A stretch of DNA of 64,000 nucleotides from Hyphomicrobiales bacterium (GCA_027484605.1 JAIXSR010000087.1:43898-107897); one strand, 5' to 3'; shown: positions 25,807 through 35,711, counted from the stretch's first letter. A program made the numbers and translations. Notes: generated by a model not told the origin, from the sequence alone.

Positions 25807-28800
25807 GAGACGGGGCTCGACGGCATCCGGAGATCGAGCGTCATCGGGAATTCCGGATGCGGTTGGGTCTGGGCCGGGACATAAGACCCGGCACTGTGGC
25901 CATAAGGCTCGAACCGGGCAAGGCGCCGGGCCTGCGCCTCATTCGAATTGACGGGAAAAGTCTCGTAGTTCCGGCCGCCGGGATGGGCGACATGATAGAC
26001 GCAGCCGCCCAATGCCCGGCCGGAATGGGTGTCGAACACATCGAAGGTGAGGGGCGTATCCACCGGCAGGACCGGGTGCAGCCCGTTCGGCGGCTGCCAG
26101 GCCTTGTAGCGCACGCCGCCCACGCCGATCCCGGACGAGCCGATCCGCGTCATCGGCACCAGACGGCGGTTGCAGGCCACCTTGTAGCGCGCGGGATCGC
26201 CGGTCATCAGCTTGACCTGCAACCGCTCCACCGAGGAATCGACGAAGCGCACGGTTCCGCCGATCGCCCCCGTCTCGCCCAGCACGTGCCACGGCTCCAG
26301 CGCCTGCCGGACCTCCAGCTTGACGCCCTCGAACTCGACCTCGCCGCAGGTGGGGAAGCGGAACTCGAATTGCGCTTCATACCATTCCGGCAGCAGCGGG
26401 AAGCCATGCCGGCCGAGATCATCGAGCACCTCGAGGAAATCGCTCCAGATCATGTGCGGCAGCATGAACCGGTCATGCAATTGCGTGCCCCAGCGCGTCA
26501 GCGGGCCGTCCAGCGGCGCCTGCCACAGCCGCGCGATGAGCGCCCGGATCAGCACCTGCTGCGCCAGGCTCATGCGCGCATTGGGCGGCATCTCGAAGCC
26601 GCGGAACTCGACAAGCCCGAGCCGCCCCGTCGGGCCATCGGGCGAGAACAGCTTGTCGATGCAGATCTCGGCGCGATGCGTGTTGCCGGTGACATCGACC
26701 AGCATGTTGCGGAGCAGCCGGTCGACCAGCCAGGGCGGCGGCGCCTGGCCCTCGCCGGGGCGGGGGATCTGCCGCATCGCGATCTCCAGCTCGTAGAGGC
26801 TGTCATGCCGCGCCTCGTCGATCCGCGGCGCCTGGCTCGTCGGGCCGATGAAGAGCCCGGAAAAGAGATAGGACAGGCTGGGATGGCGGTTCCAGTGCAG
26901 GATCAGGCTGCGCAGCAGGTCGGGCCGGCGCAGGAAGGGGCTGTCCAGCGGCGTCGCGCCGCCCACAACGACATGGTTGCCGCCACCCGTGCCGCAATGG
27001 CGGCCATCGATCATGAACTTGTCGGCACCCAGCCGGCAGAGCCGCGCTTCCTCGTAGATCGCCTCGGTCGTGGCCACGCAGTCCCGCCAGCTCGAGGCGG
27101 GGTGGATATTGACCTCGATCACGCCGGGATCGGGCGCGACCCGGATGACGTTGAGCCGCGGATCATTCGGCGGCGAATAGCCCTCGATATGCACCGCCAG
27201 CCCGCGTGTCGTCACCGAATCCTCGATGATCGAGAGCAATTCGAGATAATCCTCGGCCCGTTCCACCGGCGGCATGAAGATGCAGATCCGCCCGTCGCGG
27301 ACCTCGACCGACATGGCCGTGCGGACGGCCGGACCATCGGTCACCAGCTGCTGCTCCGTCCGCTCCTGGCTTGGGGCGCCGCCTTCCACCGAGACGAAGG
27401 CCTGCCCGGCCGGATCCGGCTGCTGGCGTGCGTCAAAACGCGGCAATTCGCCGGAAATCGCGGTCGGATCGATCGGGTAGGTGTAGGGATAATGCGCCGT
27501 CGGCACATGCGGCAGCGCCTTGAGCGGCAGGCGGAAACCGGCCGGGCTGTCGCCGGGGATGAGCGTCAGCTTGCCGCGCCGCGTCTGCCATTTCTCGCTG
27601 CGCCACGGGCGGTGCAGGGCCTGCGCCCGCTGGACCGGCAGCACGAAGGCGACCGGGTTCACGAGGCCGCGCTCGAAGACCCGCGCAATGCGCGAGCGCT
27701 CCTCGGGATCGGCGAGCTTGGAATCGCCCGGGGTGACATTGGTGGGCAGGTTGGCCTCCTGCATCACCCAGACCGCCGGATCCTCGTAGACCGGCTGCAC
27801 GAAATCCTGCTCGATCCCGAGGCCTGCCGCGATATCGCCGAGAAGGGCGCCGGCATTCTCGACCGTGGCATCGGCGCGCGGCGCCTCGCCGGCAATCCGC
27901 GCCGCATCCTTCCAGACCGGCTGCCCATCACGCCGCCAGTACAGCGAGAAGGTCCAGCGCGGCAAGGTTTCGCCGGGATACCACTTGCCCTGGCCGTAAT
28001 GCAGGAAGCCGGACGGCGCGAACCGGTCCCTCAGGCGGCGGATCAGCGTGTCCGCGAGATCCCGCTTGGTCGGGCCGACGGCATCCGTGTTCCATTCGCC
28101 GGACTGGAAATCGTCGATGGAGATGAAGGTCGGCTCTCCGCCCATGGTGAGCCGCACATCCCCGGCCTGCAGGACGGAATCGACCTTCTCGCCAAGCGTG
28201 TCGAGAGCTGCCCAGGCCTCGTCGGAAAAGGGCCGGGTGATGCGCGGCCGCTCCGCGAAGCGCGTCACCTTCATGTCGAAGGTGAAATCGACATTGGCGA
28301 AGCTGGCGAGGCCGGCAATCGGCGCGGCATTGCGGAAATGGGGCGTCGCCGCCAGCGGGATATGGCTCTCGCCTGCCAGCAGGCCGGAGGTGGGGTCCAG
28401 CCCCACCCAGCCGGCGCCGGGCAGGTAGACCTCGGCCCAGGCATGGAGATCGGTGAAATCGACCTCGGTTCCGGCCGGCCCGTCGAGCGCCTTCAGATCC
28501 GGCTTGAGCTGGATCAGGTAGCCGGAGACGAAGCGGGCAGCAAAGCCGAGATGGCGCAGGGCATTGACCAGCAGCCAGCTGGAATCGCGGCAGGAACCGA
28601 GCGCGGCCTGCAAGGTCTCTTCCGGCGTCTGGACGCCCGGCTCCATCCGGATCGTGTAATTCACCTGCTGCGCCACCCGGGCATTCAGCGCCACCACGAA
28701 ATCGACGGTCGACGGGGCCTCGCGCGGGACCTCCTGCAGGAACCGGGCGAGCAGGGGGCCGGCCGGTTCCACCGCCCGGTAGACAGCGAGATCATCGCGG

Positions 28801-29129
28801 ATATCGGCGGGGTAATGGAACGGATACCGGATCGCCTCTTCCTCGACGAAAAAGTCGAACGGGTTGTAGACGGTCATGTCGGCGACGAGGTCAACCTCGA
28901 TCCGGAACTCCGTGACCGGTTCGGGAAACACGTAGCGTGCCTGCCAGTTGCCGTAGACATCCTGCTGATGGTTCACGAAATGCCCGCCGGGCGACACCTT
29001 GATCGAATGCGAGAGCACGCGCGTGCGGCTGTGCGGCGCCGGACGCAGCCGGACGATCTGGGGGCCGAGCGTGACGGGACGGTCATAATGGTAATGGGTA
29101 AGGTGGTGCAGGCCGGCAAGGATGGTCAT
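25803..29129 (-). CDS. Large transglutaminase-DUF2126 protein
   Basis: Protein of 1108 aa from ATG 29129, first gene of the three-gene operon. The N-terminal part has the bacterial transglutaminase beta domain and a papain-like core: Cys in [26 protein letters not shown], His in [12 protein letters not shown] and Asp in [17 protein letters not shown]. The remaining roughly 800 residues are DUF2126 ([20 protein letters not shown], then [15 protein letters not shown], then [21 protein letters not shown]), whose HCGTGGGNH motif resembles ligase-type active sites. No signal peptide is seen. Together with the ATP-grasp/alpha-E protein it forms a conserved predicted peptide synthesis/modification module. 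Confidence 0.92.
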   Translation of the reverse strand: MTILAGLHHLTHYHYDRPVTLGPQIVRLRPAPHSRTRVLSHSIKVSPGGHFVNHQQDVYGNWQARYVFPEPVTEFRIEVDLVADMTVYNPFDFFVEEEAIRYPFHYPADIRDDLAVYRAVEPAGPLLARFLQEVPREAPSTVDFVVALNARVAQQVNYTIRMEPGVQTPEETLQAALGSCRDSSWLLVNALRHLGFAARFVSGYLIQLKPDLKALDGPAGTEVDFTDLHAWAEVYLPGAGWVGLDPTSGLLAGESHIPLAATPHFRNAAPIAGLASFANVDFTFDMKVTRFAERPRITRPFSDEAWAALDTLGEKVDSVLQAGDVRLTMGGEPTFISIDDFQSGEWNTDAVGPTKRDLADTLIRRLRDRFAPSGFLHYGQGKWYPGETLPRWTFSLYWRRDGQPVWKDAARIAGEAPRADATVENAGALLGDIAAGLGIEQDFVQPVYEDPAVWVMQEANLPTNVTPGDSKLADPEERSRIARVFERGLVNPVAFVLPVQRAQALHRPWRSEKWQTRRGKLTLIPGDSPAGFRLPLKALPHVPTAHYPYTYPIDPTAISGELPRFDARQQPDPAGQAFVSVEGGAPSQERTEQQLVTDGPAVRTAMSVEVRDGRICIFMPPVERAEDYLELLSIIEDSVTTRGLAVHIEGYSPPNDPRLNVIRVAPDPGVIEVNIHPASSWRDCVATTEAIYEEARLCRLGADKFMIDGRHCGTGGGNHVVVGGATPLDSPFLRRPDLLRSLILHWNRHPSLSYLFSGLFIGPTSQAPRIDEARHDSLYELEIAMRQIPRPGEGQAPPPWLVDRLLRNMLVDVTGNTHRAEICIDKLFSPDGPTGRLGLVEFRGFEMPPNARMSLAQQVLIRALIARLWQAPLDGPLTRWGTQLHDRFMLPHMIWSDFLEVLDDLGRHGFPLLPEWYEAQFEFRFPTCGEVEFEGVKLEVRQALEPWHVLGETGAIGGTVRFVDSSVERLQVKLMTGDPARYKVACNRRLVPMTRIGSSGIGVGGVRYKAWQPPNGLHPVLPVDTPLTFDVFDTHSGRALGGCVYHVAHPGGRNYETFPVNSNEAQARRLARFEPYGHSAGSYVPAQTQPHPEFPMTLDLRMPSSPVS

Positions 29130-29247
29130 CGGGATCCAGACTTCAGGAGTGGCGTCCAGTGTGGGCGCATGTCCCGCCACGAAGCAAGCTTATTGCCGGA
29201 ATTCTCACGGGCGGATGCCGGCCTGCGGGCCGTGACGGCGGGGCAGG

Positions 29248-29268
29248 GCTGCCTGTTTTCCAGGCAGC
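29248..29268. other. Stem-loop between ankyrin and transglutaminase genes
   Basis: GCTGCCTG-TTTTC-CAGGCAGC is a perfect 8-base stem with a 5-base loop in the 158-base gap. It follows the end of the minus-strand ankyrin gene. No T-run follows on the minus strand, so it is not a classic rho-independent terminator, but it may end or stabilise the transcript. Nothing else was recognised in this gap. Confidence 0.4.
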
Positions 29269-29287
29269 ATGATCGTCGGCGCGGCAT

Positions 29288-29971
29288 CTATTTCGTCAGC
29301 AGCGCCACCATGGCGGCATAGCCCCGGCTGCGGGCATGGTCGAGCGGCGTCCGCCCTTCGCGATCGGCGAGATCGCGCCGTGCCCCGGCCTCGACCAGCA
29401 GCCGCACGGTCTCGACATGGCGCGGCCCGCCATTGCCGAGTATCACGGCCTCGATCAGCGCCGTCCAGTGCAGGTTGTTCACATGGTCAAGCGGCGCGCG
29501 GGCGCCGATCAGCGTCTTCACCACGCCGTCATGGCCGAGATGCGCCGCCGCGATCAGCGCCGTGCCCTGATAGGGGCTGGTGATCTGCCGCGCGTCGCCG
29601 CCGATGGCGATGGCGGTTTCCAGCGTCGGCACGTCATCGGCCACGGCCGCAATGGTGATGCAATCATAGTTCTGGGCATCGACCGCCTTCGCATCCGCCT
29701 TGCCGGCGACCAGCGCCCGCATCGCCTCGCGCTGCCGGGCATGGCAGGCGACATGAAGCGGCGTGCGCTGCCGGCCGTCGCGCGGATCGGGCGGCGCGCC
29801 TGCGGCCAGCAGCTGGCGGATCCCGGCCACATCGCCCGCATGGGCGGCGCGATGCAGCCCCTGATAGGCCGCGATCTCGTCCGGGCCCGGCGGAACCTGC
29901 GCCGGCAACGGCCCGGCCAGTGCGATGACGGCCAGCGCGAGGCTGCCCCGGAACATGTCTCGACGGTGCAT
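29288..29971 (-). CDS. Exported ankyrin-repeat protein
   Basis: Protein of 227 aa from ATG 29971, with GAGAGGAAG as ribosome site. It has a signal sequence (RRDMFRGSLALAVIALAGPLPAQV; the RRDMFRG start is Tat-like) and then about five ankyrin repeats, e.g. YQGLHRAAHAGDVAGIRQLLAAGAPPD, RTPLHVACHARQREAMRALVAG, GTALIAAAHLGHDGVVKTLIG and GRTPLDHARSRGYAAMVALL. It is a periplasmic protein-protein interaction module with no enzymatic motif. No partner is evident in the neighbourhood. Confidence 0.88.
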   Translation of the reverse strand: MHRRDMFRGSLALAVIALAGPLPAQVPPGPDEIAAYQGLHRAAHAGDVAGIRQLLAAGAPPDPRDGRQRTPLHVACHARQREAMRALVAGKADAKAVDAQNYDCITIAAVADDVPTLETAIAIGGDARQITSPYQGTALIAAAHLGHDGVVKTLIGARAPLDHVNNLHWTALIEAVILGNGGPRHVETVRLLVEAGARRDLADREGRTPLDHARSRGYAAMVALLTK

Positions 29972-30063
29972 GGCGTCTTCCTCTCCGGCCGGGCGGGTGA
30001 CATCCCGCCTCTCTTCGCCCATCGGAGCGCAGAACGCGGCCCCCGGCAAGGGCTTCGGCTGTG

Positions 30064-30435
30064 TCAGGGCTGTTCCCACTGCGCGATCGGCCAGATCTCG
30101 ATCGCGCCCTCGAACATCTCGCCGAGATGGGCGCCGGGATGCATCCGCGCGACGGCCATGGCCTCCTCCATGCTGCCGGCCTCGATCATGAAGAACGCCC
30201 CCGGCGGCTCGGGTGTCGGTTCATAGAGGCCTTTGCCTTCCTGCACGCCGGCGGCCGTGGCCTTGAGCCAGCGGGCCTCCTCGGGCAGGCCGAGCGACCC
30301 CATGATCCGCACATGCCCGCTGGCTTTGAAGGCCTGGTCGAGCGGCGCGCACATCTCGCCGATCCGGTCGAACTGCGCCGAATCCAGCCCGGAAAAGTCA
30401 TCCGCATTGTATCGGCAGAGGCAGAGGAACAGCAT
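30064..30435 (-). CDS. YciI/YCII-related domain protein
   Basis: Small protein of about 123 aa (MLFLCLCRYNADDFSGLD to the C-terminus), resembling the YCII/DGPF dimeric alpha-beta fold found near sigma factors and in catabolic clusters. ATG 30435 is preferred to ATG 30441 because GGGAG lies 6 bases upstream of it. Visible features are GAFFMIEAGSMEEAMAVARMHPGAHLG, the usual C-terminal half with His and acidic residues. The function is not known; the fold can hold small dienelactone-like ligands. The 239 bases between this gene and the TAXI gene hold the divergent promoters but no motif I could name. Confidence 0.78.
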   Translation of the reverse strand: MLFLCLCRYNADDFSGLDSAQFDRIGEMCAPLDQAFKASGHVRIMGSLGLPEEARWLKATAAGVQEGKGLYEPTPEPPGAFFMIEAGSMEEAMAVARMHPGAHLGEMFEGAIEIWPIAQWEQP

Positions 30436-30674
30436 CGTCATCTCCCGGAAGGGCAGGGGGTGCAAGGCAATCCACAGGCCGGAACCATGGCCTATCCTGC
30501 AACGCCCGCGCCCGGCTTCCAACCCGGGGAGCCCGGTTTTCCAGCCCCGATCCGGCCGCCGGCGGCCCGTCTGCTGCAAGAACGGCCTTGCGCCTTTCGT
30601 CGGAGATTGCAAACATCGGCCCAGCGGCGGGGGCATCGGTGCCCACCGCCTTTGATCATGAAGCGGAGTGTTCC

Positions 30675-31643
30675 ATGTTTCTTTCTCGTCGTGACGCCCT
30701 GAAGGGCGCCGCCGCCCTCGCGGCCCTGTCCGCCACCGGCGGTTCGGCCCTGGCGCAGGCCAAGTTCTTCCGGATCGGCACCGGTGGCACCGGCGGCACC
30801 TATTATCCGATCGGCGGGATCATCGCGAACGCCATTTCCGGCGACAAGCTCAACGCCTCGGCCGTGGCCTCGAACGGCTCGGTCGCCAATGTCAACGCCA
30901 TCGTCGGCGGCGCCTCGGAATCCGGCTTCAGCCAGGCCGATGTCGCCACCTGGGCCTATACCGGCACCGGCATCTACGAAGGGAAGCCGAAGGTCGACGA
31001 ACTCCGCGCCATTGCCAATCTCTATCCCGAGACGGTGCATATCGTCGTCAAGAAGGGCCTCGGCGTGAAGTCGCCGGCCGATATCAAGGGCAAGCGCTTC
31101 TCGGTGGACGAGCCGGGCTCGGGCTCGCTGGTCAATGCGCGCGCCATCCTCGCGGCGTATGGCGTGACCGACCGTGACTACAGGCCGGAATTCATCAAGC
31201 CGGGCCCGGCCATCGAGAAGATGAAGGATGGCTCGCTCGACGGCTTCTTCTTCACCGGGGGCTATCCGTTCGGCGCGCTGACCGAACTCGGCGCCACGCA
31301 GGGCTTTGAACTGGTGGCGGTCGACGGTCCGCAGGCCGAGGAACTGAAGAAGAAGTTCACCTTCTTCGCCGACGACATCATCCCGGACAATGCCTACAAG
31401 GATACCAAGGGCGTGAAGTCGCTCGCCGTTGGTGCCCAGTGGGTCACCACCGCGAAGATCGATGCCGATACGGTCTATGAGGTCACCAAGGGCCTCTGGT
31501 CCGACAAGGCGCGCGCCGCCCTCGATACCGGCCACGCCAAGGGTAAGGCCATCGTGAGGGCCAATGCCCTGGCCGGTCTCGGCATTCCGCTGCATCCCGG
31601 CGCCGAGCGCTTCTACAAGGAAGCCGGCCTCCTGAAGGGCTGA
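30675..31643 (+). CDS. TAXI-type TRAP transporter substrate-binding protein
   Basis: Periplasmic binding protein of 322 aa from ATG 30675; the tracked start is upstream of the real leader. It has a Tat-like signal (LSRRDALKGAAALAALSATGGSALAQ) and the TAXI-family start of the mature protein (FFRIGTGGTGGTYYPIGGIIANAIS). AVASNGSVANVNAIVGGASESGFSQADVA and TVHIVVKKGLGVKSPADIKGK follow, all typical. TAXI proteins bind amino acids such as glutamate, or other carboxylates, for sodium-driven uptake by the TRAP permease that follows. Confidence 0.93.
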   Translation: MFLSRRDALKGAAALAALSATGGSALAQAKFFRIGTGGTGGTYYPIGGIIANAISGDKLNASAVASNGSVANVNAIVGGASESGFSQADVATWAYTGTGIYEGKPKVDELRAIANLYPETVHIVVKKGLGVKSPADIKGKRFSVDEPGSGSLVNARAILAAYGVTDRDYRPEFIKPGPAIEKMKDGSLDGFFFTGGYPFGALTELGATQGFELVAVDGPQAEELKKKFTFFADDIIPDNAYKDTKGVKSLAVGAQWVTTAKIDADTVYEVTKGLWSDKARAALDTGHAKGKAIVRANALAGLGIPLHPGAERFYKEAGLLKG

Positions 31644-31670
31644 GCCCGCAGGTCGAAGACGGGGTTGATC

Positions 31671-31702
31671 GCCCGCGCGGCAGGGCTGCCGTGCGGGCTT
31701 TT
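31671..31702 (+). terminator. Intrinsic terminator between TAXI binding protein and TRAP permease
   Basis: GCCCGCGCGGCA-GGGC-TGCCGTGCGGGC-TTTT: a 12-base stem with one G-U pair, a 4-base loop and four Ts. It lies 28 bases after the binding-protein stop and 64 bases before the permease start. It probably stops part of the transcripts, so that the binding protein is made in excess over the permease, a common arrangement. Confidence 0.75.
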
Positions 31703-31765
31703 CCATGGGAATACGGGGAGGGGCCGGCTTGATGCCGGGTCCGTTCGGGCTTTTGGGGGGCGCGA

Positions 31766-33949
31766 ATGTCGACAGCCAGTTCACCGATCGGGGATCTCGA
31801 TCTCAAGAAGGCGCAGGAACTCGAGGAAAGTCTCGACCACGAGATCCGGTTCCGCCCCCTCCTGCCGCTGACCGGCTGGATCGTTGCCGGAATGCTGCTG
31901 GCCCTGTCGCTCTTCCATTACTACACGGCTGGCTTCGGCCTGCTGCCGGAAGTCACCCATCGCGGCATCCATCTCGCCTTCGTGCTCGGGCTGATCTTCC
32001 TTGTCTTCTCGGCCAACAAGGCCCGGAACAACCGGCCGCCCGTGGCCTCGCTGTTCCGCCCGCTCGGGATCAGCATCATCGACTGGGCGCTCTTCCTGGC
32101 CGCCGTGGTCTCGAGCCTCTACGTCCCGTGGATCTTCCATGACCTCGTCTTCCGGGTCGGCAACCCCATGCCGATGGATGTGTTCATGGGCTCGCTGGCC
32201 ATTCTCGTGCTGATCGAGGCGACGCGGCGGGCCATCGGCTGGCCGCTGCCGATCATCGCCATCGTGCTGATGCTCTATGCCATGGCCGGGCCGTCGCTCC
32301 CCGGCATCTTCGCCCATCCCGGCAACAGCTGGAAGGCGATCGTCAACCACCTCTATCTGACGTCGCAGGGTGTCTACGGCATCGCGCTGGGCGTGGTGGC
32401 GACCTATGTGTTCCACTACGTCCTGTTCGGCGTGCTGGCGACACGGGTCGGCCTCGGCAAGCTCTTCATCGATCTCGCCATGGCGCTGGCCGGCCGCTTC
32501 TCCGGCGGGCCCGCCAAGGTGTCGATCTTCGCCTCCGGCCTGTTCGGCATGATTTCCGGCTCGTCCATCGCCAACACGGTGACGGTCGGCTCGCTCACCA
32601 TCCCGATGATGATCCGCACCGGCTATCCCCGCCATTTCGCCGGGGCGGTCGAATCCACCGCCGCCACGGGCGGCCAGATCACCCCGCCGATCATGGGCGC
32701 CGCCGCTTTCCTGATGGTCGAGTTCCTGAACCTGCCCTACCAGACGATCATCATCGCGGCGATTGTCCCGGCAGCGATGCATTTCTTCGGCATTTTCTGC
32801 CAGGTCCATTTCGAGGCCAGGAAGCTCGGCCTGAAAGGCGTCCCGAAGGCCGATCTGCCGCGCGCGATGGATGTGCTGGCCGAGGGCTGGCCCTCCATCA
32901 CCCCGCTGGTCGTGCTGCTGGCCGTGCTGCTCTCGGGCTACACGCCCTATCTCGCTGCCTTCTGGGGCATCACCGCCTGCATGGTCGTCGGGCTGACCGG
33001 CCGCAACAAGCTGATCTCCGTGGCCCTGCTGCTGATCATGGTGGCCCTGATCGCCACCGGCGCCATCATCACCGTCTGGGGCCTCGCCATCGCCTTCGGC
33101 TTTTCCGCCATCGCCTCGCTCGCCTTCGTGGCGAAGGACTGGGCGAAGGGCGGCATGGCCCGCGTGATCGACATTTCCGATGCTTTCGTCACCGGCGCGA
33201 AATATGCGATCGGAGTCGGCGCCGCCGCCGCGACGGTGGGCATCATCATCGGCATCGTCACGCTGACCGGCGTCGGCTTCAAGCTGTCGGATATCGTGAT
33301 CGGCTTCGCACGGGACCTGACAACGCTGTCTTCCGCCATCCTGCCGGCCAGCTGGTTCACCCCGAGCACGCTGACGCTGTTCTTCACGCTGGTCATGACC
33401 GGGATCGTCTGCATCCTGCTCGGCTGCGGCATTCCCACCACGGCCAGCTACATCATCATGGTCACCATCGCCCAGCCGGCTCTGGGCAAGCTGGGCGTGG
33501 AGCCCATCGTCTCGCATTTCTTCGTCTTCTATTACGGCCTGCTGGCCGATATCACCCCGCCGGTCGCCCTGGCCGCCTATGCCGGCGCCAGCATGGCCGG
33601 GGCCGACCCGTTCAAGACCGGCAACACCGCGTTCCGCCTTGGGCTCGCCAAGGTGCTGGTGCCCTTCGTCTTCGTCTTCTCGCCGGCCATGCTGATCGTG
33701 ACAAAGGGGTTCACCTGGGGAGATTTCTTCTTCACCACCGGGGGCTGCATCATCGGCATCGTGATGCTCGCCGCGGCCGTGACCGGCTATGGCCTCGCGC
33801 CGATGCGCCGCTGGGAGCAGCTGTTGCTTTTCATCGGTTCCGTGTTGGTCATCGCCCCCAACGTGACGGCCACGGCGGTCGGTGTGGCGCTCGCCATTCC
33901 GGTCATCCTCCGGCAGGTGGCGGCATCGCGGCGGCTGGCACAGGCCTAG
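31766..33949 (+). CDS. TRAP transporter fused permease (4TM + 12TM)
   Basis: Inner-membrane protein of 727 aa combining the small DctQ-like and large DctM-like TRAP subunits in one chain, as is usual for TAXI systems. The N-terminal cytoplasmic part (about 45 residues) is followed by many hydrophobic helices. The DctM signature region includes SGSSIANTVTVGSLTIPMMIRTGYP and AAVESTAATGGQITPPIMGAAAFLM. The second repeat has GCGIPTTASYIIMVTIAQPAL and DITPPVALAAYAGASMAGADPFKTG. It uses an ion gradient to import the TAXI-bound substrate. Confidence 0.94.
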   Translation: MSTASSPIGDLDLKKAQELEESLDHEIRFRPLLPLTGWIVAGMLLALSLFHYYTAGFGLLPEVTHRGIHLAFVLGLIFLVFSANKARNNRPPVASLFRPLGISIIDWALFLAAVVSSLYVPWIFHDLVFRVGNPMPMDVFMGSLAILVLIEATRRAIGWPLPIIAIVLMLYAMAGPSLPGIFAHPGNSWKAIVNHLYLTSQGVYGIALGVVATYVFHYVLFGVLATRVGLGKLFIDLAMALAGRFSGGPAKVSIFASGLFGMISGSSIANTVTVGSLTIPMMIRTGYPRHFAGAVESTAATGGQITPPIMGAAAFLMVEFLNLPYQTIIIAAIVPAAMHFFGIFCQVHFEARKLGLKGVPKADLPRAMDVLAEGWPSITPLVVLLAVLLSGYTPYLAAFWGITACMVVGLTGRNKLISVALLLIMVALIATGAIITVWGLAIAFGFSAIASLAFVAKDWAKGGMARVIDISDAFVTGAKYAIGVGAAAATVGIIIGIVTLTGVGFKLSDIVIGFARDLTTLSSAILPASWFTPSTLTLFFTLVMTGIVCILLGCGIPTTASYIIMVTIAQPALGKLGVEPIVSHFFVFYYGLLADITPPVALAAYAGASMAGADPFKTGNTAFRLGLAKVLVPFVFVFSPAMLIVTKGFTWGDFFFTTGGCIIGIVMLAAAVTGYGLAPMRRWEQLLLFIGSVLVIAPNVTATAVGVALAIPVILRQVAASRRLAQA

Positions 33950-34172
33950 CCGCTGCCGGATCGCACGAGCGCGCCATCCACAGATGTGTGACGGCTCCGT
34001 GTCGAACGATCCGGGTGGGTGTTGGCGCGAATGTCGGATTCGCATCCGTTTCACGGTCCAAAGGGGCTCCTTGCGCGATGCCTGTACCGAAAACGAGCCG
34101 GGATCGCCACAGCCTGTCCTGTCGCGGTGTTGTCACACACTTGTCATCTGCCACTGATTAGCCTTTCATGAG

Positions 34173-34192
34173 CCATTCGAAAAATCGAATGG
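34173..34192. promoter_or_regulatory. Perfect palindrome upstream of ugpB
   Basis: CCATTCGA-AAAA-TCGAATGG: 8-base arms around AAAA, 53 bases upstream of the ugpB start. A weak promoter candidate (TTGTCA at 34141, TTTCAT at 34164) would place it at the transcript start. The TTCG...CGAA core resembles DeoR/GlpR-type operators, which would suit a glycerol-3-phosphate transporter, though the GlpR spacing is 4 bases and here it is 6. The remainder of the 295-base gap after the TRAP gene holds nothing I recognise. Confidence 0.5.
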
Positions 34193-34244
34193 AAGCCATC
34201 CTCATCCTGCTTCCCAACAAGAAGTTCGCCAGGGAGAAATTCTC

Positions 34245-35567
34245 ATGAAATTCGATCGTCGTTCACTGCTCGGCGCTGCGGTACTGGCCGCTTCGCTCGG
34301 CGCTGCGCCCGCGCAGGCGCAGACCGAGATCCAGTGGTGGCATGCCATGACCGGCGCGAATAACGATGTCATCGTCAAGCTCGCCGAGGAATTCAACGCC
34401 AGCCCGAAGGACTTCAAGGTCGTTCCGGCCTACAAGGGTTCCTATGCGGATACGCTGAATGCCGGCATCGCGGCCTTCCGGGCCGGCAATGCGCCGCATA
34501 TCCTCCAGGTCTTCGAGGTCGGCACCGCGACCATGATGGGTGCCCGGGGCGCCATCAAGCCGGTTCAGGACATGATGAAGGAAGCCGGCGAGAGCTTCGA
34601 TCCGAAATCCTATCTCCCGGCCATCACCGGCTATTATTCGACGACCAAGGGCGAGATGCTCTCCTTCCCGTTCAACTCGTCCTCGGCGGTGATGTGGTTC
34701 AACAAGGACAAGTTCCGCCAGGCCGGCCTGAACCCGGACCAGCCGCCCAAGACCTGGCCGGACGTGTTCGAGGCCGCCAAGAAGCTCAAGGCCGTGAGCC
34801 CGACCTGCGGGTTCTCGACGGCGTGGATCACCTGGGTGAACATCGAGCAGCTCGGCGCCTGGCACAATACGCCGCTGGGCACCAAGGCCAACGGGATGGA
34901 CGGCTTCGACACGCAGTTCCAGATCAATTCGCCGCTCTTCGTCCGCCACCTGCAGAACCTGATCGACCTGCAGAAGGACAAGACCTTCGACTATTCGGGC
35001 CGGACCAATACCGGTGAAGGCCGCTTCACCAGCGGCGAATGCCCGCTCTTCATGACCTCCTCCGCCTTCTTCGGCAATGTGCGCGCCAATGCGAAATTCG
35101 AATGGGGCAATTCCGTGCTGCCCTATTACCCGGATGTTGCCGGCGCGCCGCAGAACTCGATCATCGGCGGGGCCTCGCTCTGGGTCATGGGCGGCAAGAA
35201 GGCCGATGAATACAAGGGCGTCGCCAAGTTCTTCACCTTCCTGTCGAATGTCGATCGCCAGGTGAAGCTGCACACGGAATCGGGCTATCTCCCGATCACC
35301 AAGGCGGCCTACGAGAAGGTGAAGGCCTCGGGCTTCTACACGCAGAACCCGCATCTCGAGACGCCTTTGCTCCAGCTCAACAACAAGGAGCCGACGGACA
35401 ATTCCCGTGGCCTGCGCTTCGGCGGGCTCGTCCAGATCCGCGATGTCTGGGCCGAGGAAGTCGAGGCCGCGCTGACGGGCAAGAAATCGGCCAAGGAAGC
35501 GCTGGATTCGGCGGTGAGCCGCGGCAACGACATGCTGCGCCAGTTCGAACGGACGGTGTCGCGCTGA
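34245..35567 (+). CDS. ugpB: sn-Glycerol-3-phosphate-type ABC substrate-binding protein
   Basis: Periplasmic binding protein of 440 aa with a signal peptide (KFDRRSLLGAAVLAASLGAAPAQAQ). Features match UgpB: TEIQWWHAMTGANNDVIVKLAEEFNAS at the start of the mature chain, AYKGSYADTLNAGIAAFRAGNAPHILQVFEVGTATMM, and LSFPFNSSSAVMWFNKDKFR. UgpB binds sn-glycerol-3-phosphate and glycerophosphodiesters. It is first in ugpBAEC order. Good ribosome site (AGGGAGAA) before the ATG. Confidence 0.93.
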   Translation: MKFDRRSLLGAAVLAASLGAAPAQAQTEIQWWHAMTGANNDVIVKLAEEFNASPKDFKVVPAYKGSYADTLNAGIAAFRAGNAPHILQVFEVGTATMMGARGAIKPVQDMMKEAGESFDPKSYLPAITGYYSTTKGEMLSFPFNSSSAVMWFNKDKFRQAGLNPDQPPKTWPDVFEAAKKLKAVSPTCGFSTAWITWVNIEQLGAWHNTPLGTKANGMDGFDTQFQINSPLFVRHLQNLIDLQKDKTFDYSGRTNTGEGRFTSGECPLFMTSSAFFGNVRANAKFEWGNSVLPYYPDVAGAPQNSIIGGASLWVMGGKKADEYKGVAKFFTFLSNVDRQVKLHTESGYLPITKAAYEKVKASGFYTQNPHLETPLLQLNNKEPTDNSRGLRFGGLVQIRDVWAEEVEAALTGKKSAKEALDSAVSRGNDMLRQFERTVSR

Positions 35568-35604
35568 TCGCGCGGCATCCGGAAATCCGGCGCGGATGAT
35601 CCCG

Positions 35605-35670
35605 GGGGCGGGGCATCCGCCCCGACCGGCACGGCCTTGCGGCCGGCCTGACCCGGTTGGGCCAGGCCGG
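35605..35670 (+). other. Two stem-loops between ugpB and ugpA
   Basis: GGGGCGG-ggcat-CCGCCCC at 35605-35623 is followed by CCGGCCTG-a-CCC-GGTT-GGG-c-CAGGCCGG at 35643-35670. Both are strong GC stems in the 144-base gap. No T-run follows, so they more likely stabilise the ugpB message or attenuate read-through than terminate fully. They would raise binding-protein output relative to permeases. Confidence 0.5.
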
Positions 35671-35711
35671 TGCTTGCCGGGGCCAATATCTGCATCAGGG
35701 AGAGGGGCACC

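Noticed and set aside
25857-29321. A 1154-codon open frame on the plus strand opposite the DUF2126 gene, with similar long frames at 471-2456 (-), 31781-34054 (-), 34263-36587 (-), 41370-43454 (+), 44887-46800 (+) and 56902-59745 (+).
   Set aside because: They lie exactly antisense to well-supported genes, have Arg/Asp/His-rich composition without family resemblance, and arise from high GC at third codon positions.
33950-34244. Two short frames (33882-34157 + and 33903-34154 -) in the gap after the TRAP permease.
   Set aside because: They overlap the permease end, are Arg/Cys/Pro-rich and lack ribosome sites; the gap is regarded as regulatory.
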